Of a DNA stretch of 64,000 bases, positions 43,427-52,612 are shown in pieces. The DNA is from Pseudomonas nitroreducens NBRC 12694 (GTDB lineage Bacteria > Pseudomonadota > Gammaproteobacteria > Pseudomonadales > Pseudomonadaceae), in the NCBI RefSeq assembly GCF_002091755.1, contig NZ_BDAI01000001.1, positions 248,001-312,000 on the forward strand, in the 5' to 3' direction. Position numbers and translations under genes: made by a program. A model generated the notes under the pieces. It was not told where the DNA came from, did no database searches, and was given only the letters and a program-made list of their open reading frames with translations. Every line of letters starts with the position of its first letter. The stretch's first letter is position 1.

Positions 43427-44299
43427 ATGACTTCGCTGACCAGACTGTTCCGCTTCGCCGTGCTGCCGCTCGCCTTCGCCTCCGCCCTGCTCTCGACTGC
43501 CCAGGCGCAGGACGCCCTCACCGTCGGCCTGATCCCCTCCGAGGATTCCCAGGCGATGATCAAGAGCAGCCAACTGGTGCTCGACCAGCTGCAGGAACGC
43601 CTGGGCATGCCGGTGAAGCCTTTCGTGGCCACCGACTACAACGGCGTGATCGAAGCCCTGCGCGCCGGCAAGCTGGACGTCGCCTACCTCGGCCCGTTCT
43701 CCTATGTGCTGGCGAACAAGGTGGCCGGCGCCGACGCCTTCGCCGTGGCGGTGACCAAGAAGACCGGCAGCAGCGCCTACCACAGCCTGATCATCGCCCG
43801 TAAGGACAGCGGCATCCGCAGCCTGGACGACCTCAAGGGCCACACCTTCGCCTTCGTCGACCCCAGCTCGGCCTCCGGCCACCTGTTCCCCAAGGCCGGC
43901 CTGGAGCAATCCGGGCATGACCCGAAGGCGCTGTTCTCGCGGGTGATCTTCTCCGGCTCCCACGACGCCAGCATCCTCGCCGTGGAGAACCGCAAGGTGG
44001 ATGCCGCCGCCGTGGCCGACCGCATCCTCGCCGGCGCGATCAGCGCCGGCCAGGTGCAGCAGGATGACTTCCAGGTCGTCTGGACATCCGACGACATCCC
44101 CGAGTCGCCCATGGTCTGGCGCAAGAACCTCGACCCGGAACTGCAGAAGAAACTGGTCGCCGCGTTCGCCTCGATCAAGGACGTGCCGTGGGGCGACCAG
44201 GGCCTACTCAACGGCTTCCAGCCCACCAACGACGCCGCCTACAACGTCGTGCGCGACACCGCCAAGGTGCTCGATCTCGACCTGCGGAGCCTGAAATGA
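43427..44299 (+). CDS. phnD: phosphonate/phosphite/phosphate ABC transporter substrate-binding protein
   Basis: A 290-residue periplasmic protein with signal peptide (cleavage near AQAQ). The segments LTVGLIPSEDSQAMIKSS, FVATDYNGVIEALRAGKLDVAYLGPFSYVLA and VDPSSASGHLFPKA match the PhnD/PtxB family, whose pocket contacts the phosphonate oxygens with Ser/Thr residues. It delivers a phosphonate to PhnE and PhnC. Its stop overlaps the phnC start as ATGA. Context with PhnX points to a two-carbon phosphonate ligand. Confidence 0.93.
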   Translation: MTSLTRLFRFAVLPLAFASALLSTAQAQDALTVGLIPSEDSQAMIKSSQLVLDQLQERLGMPVKPFVATDYNGVIEALRAGKLDVAYLGPFSYVLANKVAGADAFAVAVTKKTGSSAYHSLIIARKDSGIRSLDDLKGHTFAFVDPSSASGHLFPKAGLEQSGHDPKALFSRVIFSGSHDASILAVENRKVDAAAVADRILAGAISAGQVQQDDFQVVWTSDDIPESPMVWRKNLDPELQKKLVAAFASIKDVPWGDQGLLNGFQPTNDAAYNVVRDTAKVLDLDLRSLK

Positions 44300-45096
44300 T
44301 CCGCGTCGCCCAACTGACCAAGGGCTACGGCGACAACCCGGTGCTGCGCGGGATCGACCTGCGCATCGAGGCCGGCGAGTTCGTGGTGATCCTCGGCCAG
44401 TCCGGCGCCGGCAAGTCCACCCTGCTGCGCTGCATGAACCGCCTGGCGCAGGCCGACAGCGGTACGCTGCAGGTCGCCGGGGTCGATGCGCTGCAGCCCC
44501 GCGACCAGCGCGAGCTGCGCCGCCGGGTGGCGATGATCTTCCAGCAGCACAACGTGGTACCGCGCCTGTCGGTGCTGAAGAACGTGCTCACCGGGCGCCT
44601 GGGCTGCGTCGACACCCTCGCCTCGGTACTGCAACTGTTCAGCCGCGAAGACATCGCCCTGGCCCGCGAATGCCTGCGCCGGGTGGAGCTGGAACACAAG
44701 GCCGATGCGCGCACCGATTCGCTGTCCGGCGGGCAGATGCAGCGCGTCGGCATCGCCCGCGCGCTGGCCCAGCGGCCGCAGGTGATCCTCGCCGACGAAC
44801 CGGTGGCGAGCCTCGACCCGAAGACCGCGCAGCTGGTCATGCACTACCTGCGCGAAGCCACCCGCACCCTGGGCATCACCGTGGTGTGCAACCTGCACCA
44901 GGTGGACCTGGCACGCGAGTTCGGCGACCGCATCGTCGGCCTGGCCAACGGCCGCGTGGTCTTCGACGGCAGCGCCGGGGAACTGGATGAATCGGCCCTG
45001 CAGCGGATCTACCAGCAACGCCCAAGCGGCGAGGCGACCGCCTACCAGGCGGCGGCTCGCGCGGTGTACACCAGCGGCACAGGAGTCGGCGCATGA
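44296..45096 (+). CDS. phnC: phosphonate ABC transporter ATP-binding protein
   Basis: A 266-residue ATPase. Walker A is GQSGAGKST, the signature is LSGGQMQR, Walker B is VILADEPVASLDP, and the family-typical RRVAMIFQQHNVVPRLSVLKNVLTGRLG segment is present. It powers phosphonate import. It overlaps phnD and phnE by four bases each, so the three are coupled. Confidence 0.95.
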   Translation: MIRVAQLTKGYGDNPVLRGIDLRIEAGEFVVILGQSGAGKSTLLRCMNRLAQADSGTLQVAGVDALQPRDQRELRRRVAMIFQQHNVVPRLSVLKNVLTGRLGCVDTLASVLQLFSREDIALARECLRRVELEHKADARTDSLSGGQMQRVGIARALAQRPQVILADEPVASLDPKTAQLVMHYLREATRTLGITVVCNLHQVDLAREFGDRIVGLANGRVVFDGSAGELDESALQRIYQQRPSGEATAYQAAARAVYTSGTGVGA

Positions 45097-45911
45097 ACCT
45101 GCGAAGCCATCAGTGGATGGTCGAGACACCACACAGCAAGCGCGGCTGGCTGACCACCGGCGCCGCCGTTCTGGCGGTGATCTACCTGCTGCACTGGAGC
45201 GCCGAGGGCGCGCAGCTGAGCTGGAGCGAACTGGCCAGCGGCCTGCCGCAGATCGGCGACTTCCTCAGTCGCTCGCTGCCGCCGGACCTGAGCATCCTCC
45301 CCAGCCTCTGGCGCCCGGCGCTGGAAACCCTGCAGATCGCCCTCTGGGGCACGCTGCTGGGCATCGTCCTGGCGGTGCCGCTGGGTTTCCTCGCCGCGCG
45401 CAACCTGCACGGCAACCGCTGGCTGTACCTGGGCACACGGCAATTGCTCAACGTCATCCGCAGCATCAACGAGTTGATCCTCGCCCTGGTGTTCGTCTCG
45501 GCGGTCGGCCTCGGCCCCTTCCCCGGCGTACTGGCCCTGGCGCTGCACGGCGTGGGCATGCTCGGCAAGTTCTTCGCCGAGAGCATCGAGGAAATCGACC
45601 AGGGCCCTATCGAAGCCTTGCAGGCCACCGGCGCGCGGCCGTTGCAGGTGATCGCTTTCGGCGTGCTGCCGCAGGTGATCACCGCCTGGATCGCCGTGGT
45701 GCTCTACCGCTTCGAGGTCAACCTGCGCTCGGCCACCGTGCTCGGCATGGTCGGCGCCGGCGGCCTGGGCTTCGAACTGGTCAGCAGCCTGAAGCTGTTC
45801 AAGTACCCGGAGACCGCCACCTGCATCCTCGTCATCACCGTCATGGTGGTGCTCGCCGACCTGCTCTCCAACCGCCTGCGCCACGCCATCCAGGGCAACG
45901 GCCGGCACTGA
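45093..45911 (+). CDS. phnE: phosphonate ABC transporter permease
   Basis: A 272-residue inner-membrane subunit with five to six helices. The permease loop EALQATGARPLQVIAFGVLPQVITAW and the family segment RFEVNLRSATVLGMVGAGGLGFEL are diagnostic of PhnE. It forms the pore with PhnC on the cytoplasmic side. It ends 195 bases before the iron alcohol dehydrogenase gene, which is probably in the same transcript. Confidence 0.95.
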   Translation: MNLRSHQWMVETPHSKRGWLTTGAAVLAVIYLLHWSAEGAQLSWSELASGLPQIGDFLSRSLPPDLSILPSLWRPALETLQIALWGTLLGIVLAVPLGFLAARNLHGNRWLYLGTRQLLNVIRSINELILALVFVSAVGLGPFPGVLALALHGVGMLGKFFAESIEEIDQGPIEALQATGARPLQVIAFGVLPQVITAWIAVVLYRFEVNLRSATVLGMVGAGGLGFELVSSLKLFKYPETATCILVITVMVVLADLLSNRLRHAIQGNGRH

Positions 45912-46106
45912 TCCACCCGCCCTCTTCAACCCTGCCGCGTGCGCCTTCCGGGCGCGCGCCGGGCAGGTTCATGCCTGGAGTTTTGCCAGATGTCCGCACC
46001 CGCCGTTATCGGTCAGGCCGATGCCCACCTGCGATCAATCGATTGGAACGAAACCGACGAGGCCCGGAGCATGGCCGCACGTTCAAACAACAACAAGGAA
46101 CTGCCC

Positions 46107-47195
46107 ATGCCTGCCCGATTCCACAATCCGGTCGCCACCGTTTTCGGCGGCGGCAGCCTGGAGCGCATCGCCGACCTGTGCCAAGGCAAGGTCGCCCTGG
46201 TGACCTTCCCCGAAGCCGCGCAACTGGGGCTGATCGAACGCGTCCGCCACCTGCTGGGCGACCGCCTCGCCTACGTCATCGACGACGTGCAACCCAACCC
46301 CGACGTAGCCTGGCTGCGCGACGTGCACGAGCGCTTCTGGCGTGAAGCGGGCGACTGCACCACGGTGTTCGCCCTCGGCGGCGGCAGCGCCATCGACACC
46401 GCCAAGGCACTGGTCGTCGGCACCGGGTCCGGGCGCTTCGACGAACTGCTCGACCTGCTGGCCGCCGGCAAGCCCTTCGTCCCGGCACGACACAAGATAC
46501 TGGTCGCCGCGCCGACCACCGCCGGCACCGGCAGCGAAGTGACGCCCTGGGCGACCATCTGGGACACGCAGCAACAGAAGAAGTACTCCCTGCACCTGGA
46601 TTGCACCTGGCCGCAGGTGGCGCTGATCGACCCGGACCTGATGCTCAGCGTGCCCGCCGGGGTCACCGTGTCCACCGGGCTGGACGCGTTGTCCCACGCA
46701 CTGGAATCGATCTGGAACCACAACGCCAACCCGATCTCCGACACCTTCGCCATCTCTGCCATCGAAGACATCCTCGACTGCCTGCCGCGCCTGCAGCAGG
46801 ACCTCGGCAACCGTGAACTGCGCTCGCGCATGGCGCTGGCCGCGCTGAAGGCCGGTATGGCCTTCTCCAACACCAAGACCGCGCTGGCCCACTCCATCTC
46901 CTACGAGATGACCCTGCGCCACGGCCTGCCCCATGGCATCGCCTGCTCGTTCACCCTGCCGCTGGTGCTGGGCCTGGCCTGGGGTCGCGACGCCGACCGC
47001 GACCGCGTGCTGCAGCGCGTCTTCGGCAGCGACCTGAAGGGCGCCCAAAAGCGCCTGCGTGAATTCCTCCATCGCCTCGGGGTCAAGACCGAGTTCGGCG
47101 ACTACGGGGTGACCGCAGCCGAAGCCGAAGCGATGATCGACTTCGCCATGCAGGGCGCCCGCGGCCGCAACTTCATCGGCTCGCAAGCCGCCTGA
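46107..47195 (+). CDS. phosphonate-associated iron-containing alcohol dehydrogenase
   Basis: The ATG at 46107 after AAGGAACTGCCC gives 362 residues of the group III metal-dependent alcohol dehydrogenase family. The NAD motif GGGSAIDTAKAL and the metal-ligand region (TGLDALSHALE and HSISYEMTLRHGLPHG) are intact. This lineage includes phosphonoacetaldehyde reductases of the PhpC/FomC kind and a group known only from phosphonate operons with PhnX. With PhnX present and PhnW absent, oxidation of 2-hydroxyethylphosphonate to phosphonoacetaldehyde is a reasonable role; reduction is the alternative. This function is inferred. Confidence 0.87.
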   Translation: MPARFHNPVATVFGGGSLERIADLCQGKVALVTFPEAAQLGLIERVRHLLGDRLAYVIDDVQPNPDVAWLRDVHERFWREAGDCTTVFALGGGSAIDTAKALVVGTGSGRFDELLDLLAAGKPFVPARHKILVAAPTTAGTGSEVTPWATIWDTQQQKKYSLHLDCTWPQVALIDPDLMLSVPAGVTVSTGLDALSHALESIWNHNANPISDTFAISAIEDILDCLPRLQQDLGNRELRSRMALAALKAGMAFSNTKTALAHSISYEMTLRHGLPHGIACSFTLPLVLGLAWGRDADRDRVLQRVFGSDLKGAQKRLREFLHRLGVKTEFGDYGVTAAEAEAMIDFAMQGARGRNFIGSQAA

Positions 47196-47322
47196 GGTCG
47201 TCCTTTACCGGGCGGCCCTGGCTGCCGCCTTTTCCTGTTGCACCGAAAACCTATTGCACCGAAGAAGAGTGCCGACACGCCGAGCCTTGCGCCGGCGCGA
47301 GCGAACAAGAAGGAAAACAACC

Positions 47323-48618
47323 ATGAACCGTGCACAAACCCTGCCTGGCCTTGAGTCATCCGTGTCGCCCTTCCGCGTGGCGCAGTGGCGCATGCTGCTC
47401 GCCGCGATGTTCTGCTACCTGTTCTTCTATACCGGCCGCCAGACGTTCGGCTTTGCCATCCCCGGTATCCAGGCCGAGTTCGGCCTGAGCAAGGAAACCC
47501 TCGGCTGGGCCTCCAGCGCCATGCTCTGGATGTACGCCATCGGCCAGGCCATCAACGGCAACCTCGCCGACAAGTTCGGCGGCCGGCGCATCATGAGCCT
47601 GGGCGCGGTGCTGTCCTGCGGCGCCAACTGGGTCACCAGTTTCGCCGGCGGCTTCGCCAGCCTGATCCTGCCGTGGGGCATCAACGGCTACTTCCAGGCC
47701 CTGGGCTGGGCGCCGGGCAGCCGCCTGCTGTCGAACTGGTGGAGCGCCGCCGAGCGCGGCAAGGTCTACGGCTTCTACGTGTTCGCCGCCGGCTGCGCCT
47801 CGGTGCTGTCGTACGTCACCTCGGTGGTGGTGATCGACGTGTTGCACCTGGAGTGGCGCTGGATCTTCCGCCTGCCGGTGCTGCTGATGCTCGCCGGCGG
47901 CATCGTGTTCTATCTGGTGGCGCGGGAACGCCCGCAGGACATGGGCTTCGAGCCGCTGGCCGACACCGGCGTGGCGAATGCCGAGGACCGCTCCAGCGAA
48001 GCGACCCACGGTGAAGAGGAAAGCTCGACGCAGCGCTACCTGGCGGTGCTGAAGAACCCGCGCCTGCTGGTCGCTGCGCTGTCGCTGGGCTTCCAGAACG
48101 CTGCGCGCTACGGGCTGATCGTCTGGGTGCCGGTGCACTTCCTCGGCGCCGACTGGCAGAAGGGCCAGAGCTTCATCGACCCGAAGTGGATCACCATCGC
48201 CCTGCCAGTCGGCATGGCCGTCGGCGCACTGAGCAATGGCTGGGTGTCCGACCGCCTGTTCGGCAGCAAGCGCTACCGCGCGATCATGCTCTACATGGTG
48301 CTCGGCGCCCTCACCAGCCTGTGGATGTGGAGCCTGCCGGCGCACAGCAGCATCGGCCTGCTCGCGCTGTTCCTCTGCGGCTTCTTCGTCTACGGCCCGG
48401 CGTCGAGCTTCTGGGCGCTCTGCCCGGACCTGGTCGGCGCGCGCCGCGCCGGTACCGCCACCGGGATCATGAACTTCTCCTCCTACCTCTTCGCGGGTCT
48501 GGCCGAACCCCTGATCGGTCGCATGCTGGACACGACGGGCAATACTTCGCTGATCTTCATCGTGGTCACCACGGCCTGCGTGTGCAGCGCGGTGGTCGCC
48601 CTGTTCGTCCGGCGCTGA
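47323..48618 (+). CDS. MFS transporter of the organophosphate:phosphate antiporter (GlpT/UhpT) type
   Basis: The ATG at 47323 after AAGGAAAACAACC gives 431 residues with 12 helices. The segments FYTGRQTFGFAIPGIQ, ALGWAPGSRLLSNWWSAAERG and FFVYGPASSFWALCPDLVG are hallmarks of the OPA family. Such carriers exchange organophosphates for inorganic phosphate, so this protein may import a phosphonate in exchange for the phosphate released by PhnX. Two direct repeats TTGCACCGAA lie about 60-85 bases upstream. Confidence 0.9.
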   Translation: MNRAQTLPGLESSVSPFRVAQWRMLLAAMFCYLFFYTGRQTFGFAIPGIQAEFGLSKETLGWASSAMLWMYAIGQAINGNLADKFGGRRIMSLGAVLSCGANWVTSFAGGFASLILPWGINGYFQALGWAPGSRLLSNWWSAAERGKVYGFYVFAAGCASVLSYVTSVVVIDVLHLEWRWIFRLPVLLMLAGGIVFYLVARERPQDMGFEPLADTGVANAEDRSSEATHGEEESSTQRYLAVLKNPRLLVAALSLGFQNAARYGLIVWVPVHFLGADWQKGQSFIDPKWITIALPVGMAVGALSNGWVSDRLFGSKRYRAIMLYMVLGALTSLWMWSLPAHSSIGLLALFLCGFFVYGPASSFWALCPDLVGARRAGTATGIMNFSSYLFAGLAEPLIGRMLDTTGNTSLIFIVVTTACVCSAVVALFVRR

Positions 48619-48659
48619 GGGCACGGCAATGAGCCAGGCCTTCCTCACAGAGAGACCTC

Positions 48660-49520
48660 ATGTACCAGTACCACAAGTGGTTGCGCTCCTTTCACGCCGT
48701 GGCCCGCACCGGCAGCTTCACCCAGGCCGCGGCGCTGCTCAGCGTCGGCCAGCCGACCATCAGCGAGCAGGTCAGCGGCCTGGAGAAGCGCTTCAGCGTG
48801 GAGCTGTTCCATCGACGCGGGCGCTTCATCGAGCTGAGCCCGGCCGGCGAGCAGCTCTACGCGATCACCCAGGGCCTGTTCGGCCAGGAGGACGAAGCCT
48901 TGCAACTGCTGCAGAGCTTCCAGCAGCGCAAGCAGGGCATGTTGCGCATCGGCGCGGTGTCGCCGCCGATCGCCATGAGCCTGACCTACGCACTGATGCA
49001 GCGTTACCCGCACATCGAACTGGAGACCTCCTTCACCAGCGAGGCCGGCACCCTGGAGCGGCTGTACAACTTCGATATCGACGTGGCGATCCTCGCCCTC
49101 TCGGAGTTCGACCAGCGCCTGAGCACGCAGCTCTACCGTACCTGCCCGATCCTCGCGGTGGTACGCGACGACCACCCCTGGGCGCAGCAGGAATCGGTCA
49201 GCGTGCAGGAGATCGCCAGCCAGCGCGTGGTGTTGCGCGAGCCGGCCTCGCGCACCCGCCAGTTGGTCGAGGAAGGCTGCCGGCAACATGGCGTGGAGCT
49301 GGACTGCGCGATGCAGCTGAACAGCCGCGAGGCCATCGTCCATGCGGTGGTGCACGGCATCGGCGTGGGCTTCGTCTCGGCGGTGGAATACGCCGACCGG
49401 CCCGGCACGCGCTCCATCGCCTTCGCCGAGGACCCGTTCCACATCGACTACTACCTGTGCTGCCTGGGCATCCGCCGCAAGCGGCCGATCATCGCCGAGC
49501 TGTTCGACTCCACGGCCTGA
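48660..49520 (+). CDS. LysR family regulator, probable phosphonate-cluster regulator 2
   Basis: A 286-residue LysR protein with DNA-binding helix (FTQAAALLSVGQPTISEQVSGLEKRFSVELFHRRGR) split over the usual region and an effector domain ending in IAELFDST. It resembles the regulator at 42458 in several stretches, including the HRRGR wing and GIGVGFVSAVEYADRP versus GIGIGVVSEAEYIADP, so the two are paralogues. It lies between the MFS gene and phnX in the same direction. The pair may sense different pathway intermediates. Confidence 0.9.
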   Translation: MYQYHKWLRSFHAVARTGSFTQAAALLSVGQPTISEQVSGLEKRFSVELFHRRGRFIELSPAGEQLYAITQGLFGQEDEALQLLQSFQQRKQGMLRIGAVSPPIAMSLTYALMQRYPHIELETSFTSEAGTLERLYNFDIDVAILALSEFDQRLSTQLYRTCPILAVVRDDHPWAQQESVSVQEIASQRVVLREPASRTRQLVEEGCRQHGVELDCAMQLNSREAIVHAVVHGIGVGFVSAVEYADRPGTRSIAFAEDPFHIDYYLCCLGIRRKRPIIAELFDSTA

Positions 49521-49622
49521 TTTTCAACCCGAACACCCCGTGACACCGCGAGCCTGCCATGACGCCGGGCGGGCCGCGCTCATCCTGCCTTTCACCAAGA
49601 ATCCCCTCACAGGAGCACCGCC

Positions 49623-50450
49623 ATGCACTACCAGCAACCCCAGCAACTGCAAGCCGCCATCCTCGACTGGGCCGGCACCGTGGTCGACTTCGGCTCCTTC
49701 GCGCCGACCCAGATCTTCGTCGAGGCCTTCGCCGAGTTCGGCGTGCAGGTCAGCCTGGAAGAAGCCCGCGGCCCGATGGGCATGGGCAAGTGGGACCACA
49801 TCCGCACCCTGTGCGACATCCCCGCCATCGGCGAACGCTACCGTACGGCCTTCGGTCATCTGCCCACCGACGACGATGTCACCGCCATCTACGAACGCTT
49901 CATGCCGCTGCAGATCGAGAAGATCGCCGAGCATTCGGCGCTGATTCCCGGTGCGCTCGATGCCATCGCCGACCTGCGCAGGAACGGGCTGAAGATCGGT
50001 TCCTGTTCCGGCTACCCGGCGGTGGTGATGGAGAAGGTCGTGGCGTTGGCCAAGACCAACGGCTATGTCGCCGACCATGTGGTCGCCACCGACGAAGTGC
50101 CCAACGGCCGCCCGTACCCGGCCCAGGCGCTGGCCAACGTGATCGCCCTGGGGATCAACGATGTCGCGGCCTGCGTGAAGGTCGACGACACCTGGCCGGG
50201 CATCCTCGAAGGCCGCAGCGCCGGCATGTGGACCGTGGCGCTGACCTGCTCGGGCAACGCCCTGGGCCTGACCTACGAGCAGTACAAGGCGCTGCCGGCG
50301 GAAAAGCTTGAGCAGGAACGCCGCCGCATCGGCCAGATGTTCGAGGGCTCGCGGCCGCATTACCTGATCGACACCATCGCCGAACTGCCGGCGGTGATCG
50401 CCGATATCAATGCGCGCCTGGCGCGGGGCGAGATGCCGCAGAGCAGCTGA
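49623..50450 (+). CDS. phnX: phosphonoacetaldehyde hydrolase (phosphonatase)
   Basis: A 275-residue HAD-superfamily enzyme that cleaves the C-P bond of phosphonoacetaldehyde to acetaldehyde and phosphate. The nucleophile is D15 in ILDWAGT, the Schiff-base lysine is K56 in MGMGKWDH, and VVATDEVPNGRPYP and KVDDTWPGILEGRSAGMW complete the HAD motifs. The start at 49623 follows CAGGAGCACCGCC. It is the last gene of the phosphonate cluster and is followed by a strong terminator. Its substrate is usually made by PhnW, which is not in the window. Confidence 0.95.
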   Translation: MHYQQPQQLQAAILDWAGTVVDFGSFAPTQIFVEAFAEFGVQVSLEEARGPMGMGKWDHIRTLCDIPAIGERYRTAFGHLPTDDDVTAIYERFMPLQIEKIAEHSALIPGALDAIADLRRNGLKIGSCSGYPAVVMEKVVALAKTNGYVADHVVATDEVPNGRPYPAQALANVIALGINDVAACVKVDDTWPGILEGRSAGMWTVALTCSGNALGLTYEQYKALPAEKLEQERRRIGQMFEGSRPHYLIDTIAELPAVIADINARLARGEMPQSS

Positions 50451-50467
50451 TCCCGAGCGAGAACGAA

Positions 50468-50492
50468 GAAGGCCCGCCTGATGCGGGCCTTC
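50468..50492 (+). terminator. intrinsic terminator after phnX
   Basis: Ten-base perfect arms GAAGGCCCGC and GCGGGCCTTC with a CTGAT loop, followed by a T-rich TACTTTCT. It ends the phosphonate cluster. Confidence 0.88.
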
Positions 50493-50500
50493 TACTTTCT

Positions 50501-50565
50501 GTAGGAGCGAGCTTGCTCGCGAACATCGCCGCGGGGAATCGGTTCGCCAGCAAGCTCGCTCCTAT
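50501..50565. repeat. REP-type inverted pair (REPIN-like)
   Basis: GTAGGAGCGAGCTTGCTCGCGAA and its near reverse complement face each other across about 20 bases. Such extragenic palindromes are widespread in Pseudomonas and lie between convergent or tandem units; this one follows the phnX terminator. Confidence 0.8.
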
Positions 50566-50814
50566 ATAAGGATCGTCCATGCATCCCGTGATATCACGGC
50601 AATAGCACCTCAGACCGTTCGTCAGGCCTCTGTAAACATTCGGAACAAAATTTCCGTCCTTCATCTCGAACCGTCGGAGCTGTCATATCCGCGTTACACA
50701 TCCGACAGCGGTGTATCAACGGATTTACAGCGATTAGAACGGATTCACGGTCGGATTCAGGACTTTTCGTCATAATTCGACGAGTTATTGCAAGATATTT
50801 CACAAGGATGCGAA

Positions 50815-52602
50815 ATGGCTCTTCTCTCTTGCCGTAGAGCGCTTTCGGCAGATTCGTGCCGTGCTCCACGAGCCCCATGGATGGGTATCGCTCTTCCCCT
50901 TCGAACTGCCCTGCACCTGGCTGCCCTGGCCATGGGCGCGTGCAGTGGCGCCACCGCCCTGGCCGCCGACCCGCTCCCCGCCCAGCAGCTTCTGCAACAG
51001 CAGGAACGCGATCGCGCGCTGCGCGAGCAGATGGAACCCTCGCCAGATGTGCGCCTGAAGCTGCCACCCAGCGGCCTGGAAGGCAACCGCCTGCCGCGCA
51101 ACGAGGCACCCTGCTTTGCGATCCGCCAGATAACCCTCACCGGCGATGCCGCCGAGCAATTCCAGTGGGCCCTGCGCGCCGCCGACCCGAAGGACGACCC
51201 GGCCACCGGCCAGTGCCTGGGCGCCAACGGCATCAACCTGACGATGAAGCGCATCCAGAACGCGATTATCGAACGCGGCTACGTCACCTCCCGCGTGCTG
51301 GCGCAGCCACAGGACCTGAAGAGCGGCACCCTGGAGCTGACACTGGTGCCGGGGCGCATCCGCTCGATCCGCTTCGCCGAGGGCACCTCGCACCGCGCCA
51401 ACGCCTGGAACACCGTGCCCGCCAAGCCCGGCGACCTGCTCAACCTGCGCGACATCGAGCAGGCGCTGGAGAACTTCAAGCGGGTGCCCACCGCCGACAC
51501 CGACATCCAGATCACCGCCGCCGAAGGCGCCGGCGCGCAGCCCGGCGAAAGCGACCTGGTGATCGCCTGGCGGCAGAAATTCCCGATCCGCTTCAGCCTC
51601 TCGGTGGACGACTCGGGCACCGACGAGACCGGCAAGTACCTGGGCACCACCTCGGTGTCGTTCGACAACTTCCTCACCCTCAGCGACCTCTTCTACTTCA
51701 GCTACAACCACGACTTGGGCGGCGGCGACTCCGGCGATCGCGGCTCGCGCGGCCACACCCTGCACTACTCGGTGCCCTTCGGTTACTGGCTGCTGGGGGT
51801 GACCTCCAGCGAGTACGACTACCACCAGACCATCTCCGGGGCGAACCAGGACTACAGCTACAGCGGCGAGAGCAAGAACGACGAGATCAGCCTCACCCGC
51901 ATGCTCTACCGCGACGCCGTGCGCAAGACCACCGCCAGCATCGGCGGCTGGAGCCGGCGCTCGAAGAACTGGATCGACGACACCGAGATCGAGATCCAGC
52001 GCCGGCGCATGGCCGGCTGGTCGTTCGGCCTGACCCATACCGAATACATCGGCGCCTCCACCCTCTACCTGAGCACCGGCTACCGCCGCGGCACCGGAGC
52101 GCGCAATGCCATGGCGGCGCCGGAGGAACCCTTCGACGAAGGCACCTCGCGCTCCAAGATCATCACCGCCGAAGCCCAACTCAGCGTGCCCTTCGCCCTG
52201 GGCGACCAGCGCCTGCGCTACAGCAACACCTGGCGCGCGCAATGGAACCGCACGCCGCTGGTACCTCAGGACCGCTTCACCATCGGCGGGCGCTACAGCG
52301 TGCGCGGCTTCGACGGCGAGCAGATCCTCTCCGCCGACCGGGGCTGGCTGACCCGCAACGACCTCGGCCTGGCGCTCGGCCAGACCGGCCAGGAAGCCTA
52401 CGTGGGCGTGGACTACGGCGAAGTCGGCGGGCAGTCGAGCAAGTACCTGATCGGCACTCACCTGGCCGGTTACGTGCTGGGCCTGCGCGGCGGTTATCGC
52501 GGCGTGTCCTACGACGTTTTCGTCGGCCAGCCGATCAGCAAGCCCAAGGGCTTCGACACCGCCACCACCACCGGCGGCTTCAACCTGACCTGGTCCTTCT
52601 GA
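50815..52602 (+). CDS. two-partner secretion transporter TpsB (ShlB/FhaC/CdiB family)
   Basis: The ATG at 50815 with AAGGATGCGAA gives 595 residues. After a signal peptide (cleavage near ALAAD) comes an N-terminal helix region (LLQQQERDRALREQ), then POTRA domains (CFAIRQITLTG and SGTLELTLVPGRIRSIRF) and a 16-strand barrel with the L6-loop motif VRGFDGEQ and ending NLTWSF. It exports the 2749-residue TpsA encoded downstream across the outer membrane. An HlyC-like gene lies 10 bases after it. The leader of about 245 bases upstream contains no gene. Confidence 0.94.
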   Translation: MALLSCRRALSADSCRAPRAPWMGIALPLRTALHLAALAMGACSGATALAADPLPAQQLLQQQERDRALREQMEPSPDVRLKLPPSGLEGNRLPRNEAPCFAIRQITLTGDAAEQFQWALRAADPKDDPATGQCLGANGINLTMKRIQNAIIERGYVTSRVLAQPQDLKSGTLELTLVPGRIRSIRFAEGTSHRANAWNTVPAKPGDLLNLRDIEQALENFKRVPTADTDIQITAAEGAGAQPGESDLVIAWRQKFPIRFSLSVDDSGTDETGKYLGTTSVSFDNFLTLSDLFYFSYNHDLGGGDSGDRGSRGHTLHYSVPFGYWLLGVTSSEYDYHQTISGANQDYSYSGESKNDEISLTRMLYRDAVRKTTASIGGWSRRSKNWIDDTEIEIQRRRMAGWSFGLTHTEYIGASTLYLSTGYRRGTGARNAMAAPEEPFDEGTSRSKIITAEAQLSVPFALGDQRLRYSNTWRAQWNRTPLVPQDRFTIGGRYSVRGFDGEQILSADRGWLTRNDLGLALGQTGQEAYVGVDYGEVGGQSSKYLIGTHLAGYVLGLRGGYRGVSYDVFVGQPISKPKGFDTATTTGGFNLTWSF

Positions 52603-52612
52603 GGAGGCGCCC

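Noticed and set aside
50407..50664. An 85-residue minus-strand gene after phnX
   Set aside because: It is built largely from the terminator and REP-type repeat and contains the typical translated-REP pattern; not a real gene.
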